Origin: Rugosibacter sp.
GTDB taxonomy: Bacteria > Pseudomonadota > Gammaproteobacteria > Burkholderiales > Rhodocyclaceae
DNA length: 6,948 bases
Reading direction: 5' to 3'
NCBI GenBank assembly: GCA_030652715.1
Contig: JAUSQB010000211.1
Span: 1 to 6,948, forward strand
The position numbers and the translations under genes are program-made. The stretch's first letter is position 1; the number at the start of each line of letters is the position of its first letter. The notes beneath the pieces were generated by a model, which was given only the letters and a program-made list of their open reading frames with translations, did no database searches and was not told the origin of the DNA. This document shows, piece by piece, positions 6,158-6,948 of the stretch.

Positions 6158-6948
6158 TTTTCGCTCCTTTGCAGTTCTTTTTGTACGATGTCCCGCATGC
6201 GCCTCGACCATTCCTCAAGAATGCTGACATAGATGCCTTCGTCTGAAACATTGGTGCTGCTCATTCGTGCCTGAACACCAATGACCTGGCCTAAGGGATT
6301 AACACCCCGCTCCCAGCGCACCTGGCCTCGAGAAAACTCGCTAAAAGGTGCCGCTTTCGCCTGATAACCCAGCTGGCAATTACGGAACTCAGCCAGGTCA
6401 TCAGGCGTTGCCATGCCGCTGGCATTGAAAAAGTCCTCATACTGTCGCAGTCGGCTTTCACGTGCTTTTGCACTTTCCCCCTTGGGCGCAACGCAGTAGG
6501 TAGTGACTTCAGTGCGATCGACTGACAACGGGCGGAAGACACGGATCTGCGTACTCATTTGGTCCATGATAAACACGTTGGGCATAATCATGAGATTACG
6601 CAGCCTCTCGGTCATCCATTCCGTACGATCTGCGCCATACTTTTCCAGATAGCCGTCACGGAACTCGAAGTTTGGTCTATCTTGATAATTTGGATAAACC
6701 GCGTAAAGCACCGCGTGCCCCTGATCGAAAGCGTAAAAGCCGCTAGCGCCCTTGTCCAGCTTCGAGATATCGTAGGTTTTGGTCTCCGTGGCGGATTGTC
6801 CTTTCGCACGCCGCCCCACCGTCATCAAATAGTTACCGTGGGTCGATTTGACATGATACCCATCCAGGCCATTTTCAGCCTGCAACTTCCAGTTGCCCTG
6901 GTAGATGTAGGTGGTCTCGCCAGGCAACACCTCCAGCTCGCCCGTCGG
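6154..6948 (-). CDS. Aromatic ring-hydroxylating dioxygenase, alpha (large) subunit, BenA-type, C-terminal part
   Basis: Partial gene: the frame is open to the right edge, leaving 264 residues plus stop. Family alpha subunits are about 450 residues, so roughly 190 N-terminal residues with the Rieske 2Fe-2S domain lie outside. The visible part is the catalytic domain. The mononuclear-iron motif DGYHVKSTH gives ligands H32 and H37 of the fragment, and D128 in PNVFIMDQMS is the likely carboxylate ligand. STQIRVFRPLSVDRTEV, APKGESAKARESRLRQYEDFF and the C-terminal GIYVSILEEW resemble benzoate and anthranilate dioxygenase large subunits. Known family role: NADH-dependent cis-dihydroxylation of an aromatic acid, with electrons from a reductase. 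Its TGA overlaps the beta-subunit ATG by four bases. A GTG near position 6930 is internal, because homology continues upstream of it. The exact substrate is unknown. Confidence 0.92.
   Translation of the reverse strand, partial: PTGELEVLPGETTYIYQGNWKLQAENGLDGYHVKSTHGNYLMTVGRRAKGQSATETKTYDISKLDKGASGFYAFDQGHAVLYAVYPNYQDRPNFEFRDGYLEKYGADRTEWMTERLRNLMIMPNVFIMDQMSTQIRVFRPLSVDRTEVTTYCVAPKGESAKARESRLRQYEDFFNASGMATPDDLAEFRNCQLGYQAKAAPFSEFSRGQVRWERGVNPLGQVIGVQARMSSTNVSDEGIYVSILEEWSRRMRDIVQKELQRSEK
6164..6170 (-). promoter_or_regulatory. Ribosome binding site of the dioxygenase beta subunit
   Basis: The minus strand reads AAAGGAG, a near-perfect Shine-Dalgarno, six bases before the ATG at 6157. It lies inside the last codons of the alpha subunit. 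With the ATGA stop/start overlap it fixes the beta start and indicates coupled translation. Confidence 0.85.

Noticed and set aside
6158..6211. A longer beta subunit beginning at 6211.
   Set aside because: It would overlap alpha deeply. The ATG at 6157 has a near-perfect Shine-Dalgarno and an ATGA overlap.

Overview
The window reads as part of an aromatic-degradation gene cluster from a Gram-negative proteobacterium, most likely a betaproteobacterium of the Burkholderiales. That placement is inferred from overall protein character and moderate GC, judged by eye. All seven genes lie on the minus strand, so the biological order runs from the right edge (6948) to the left edge (1). No gene is on the plus strand, and I see no tRNA, rRNA, CRISPR array or transposase.

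In transcription order: (1) the C-terminal 264 residues of a BenA-type ring-hydroxylating dioxygenase alpha subunit (cut by the right edge, Rieske domain outside); (2) its beta subunit, coupled by an ATGA overlap; (3) a PdxA-family dehydrogenase 14 bp further on; (4) after 113 bp containing a strong hairpin, a XylA/TphA1-type reductase carrying a plant-type 2Fe-2S ferredoxin domain; (5) an AEC-family (auxin efflux carrier) transporter; (6) a secreted YceI-family protein; (7) after a 344-bp gap, a XylM-like membrane di-iron hydroxylase, followed by a perfect 20-bp palindrome at the window edge that is probably its terminator.

A plausible joint role is oxidation of a methyl- or alkyl-substituted aromatic. 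The XylM-like enzyme would hydroxylate the side chain. Dehydrogenases outside the window would carry it to a carboxylate. The BenAB-like dioxygenase would form a carboxylated cis-diol, and the PdxA-like enzyme, acting as TphB does for terephthalate diol, would oxidise and decarboxylate it to a catechol. The single reductase could feed both oxygenases. The substrate cannot be fixed from the sequence.

The least expected structures are non-coding. A 30-bp direct repeat (27/30 identical) brackets the transporter-yceI pair, suggesting that this pair is a separate module inside the oxygenase cluster. An exact 13-bp tandem duplication copies the ribosome-binding site and start codon of the XylM-like gene. 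A 28-nt hairpin before the reductase pairs better in the sense RNA than in the antisense RNA. An AT-rich, dyad-rich stretch lies upstream of the XylM-like gene.
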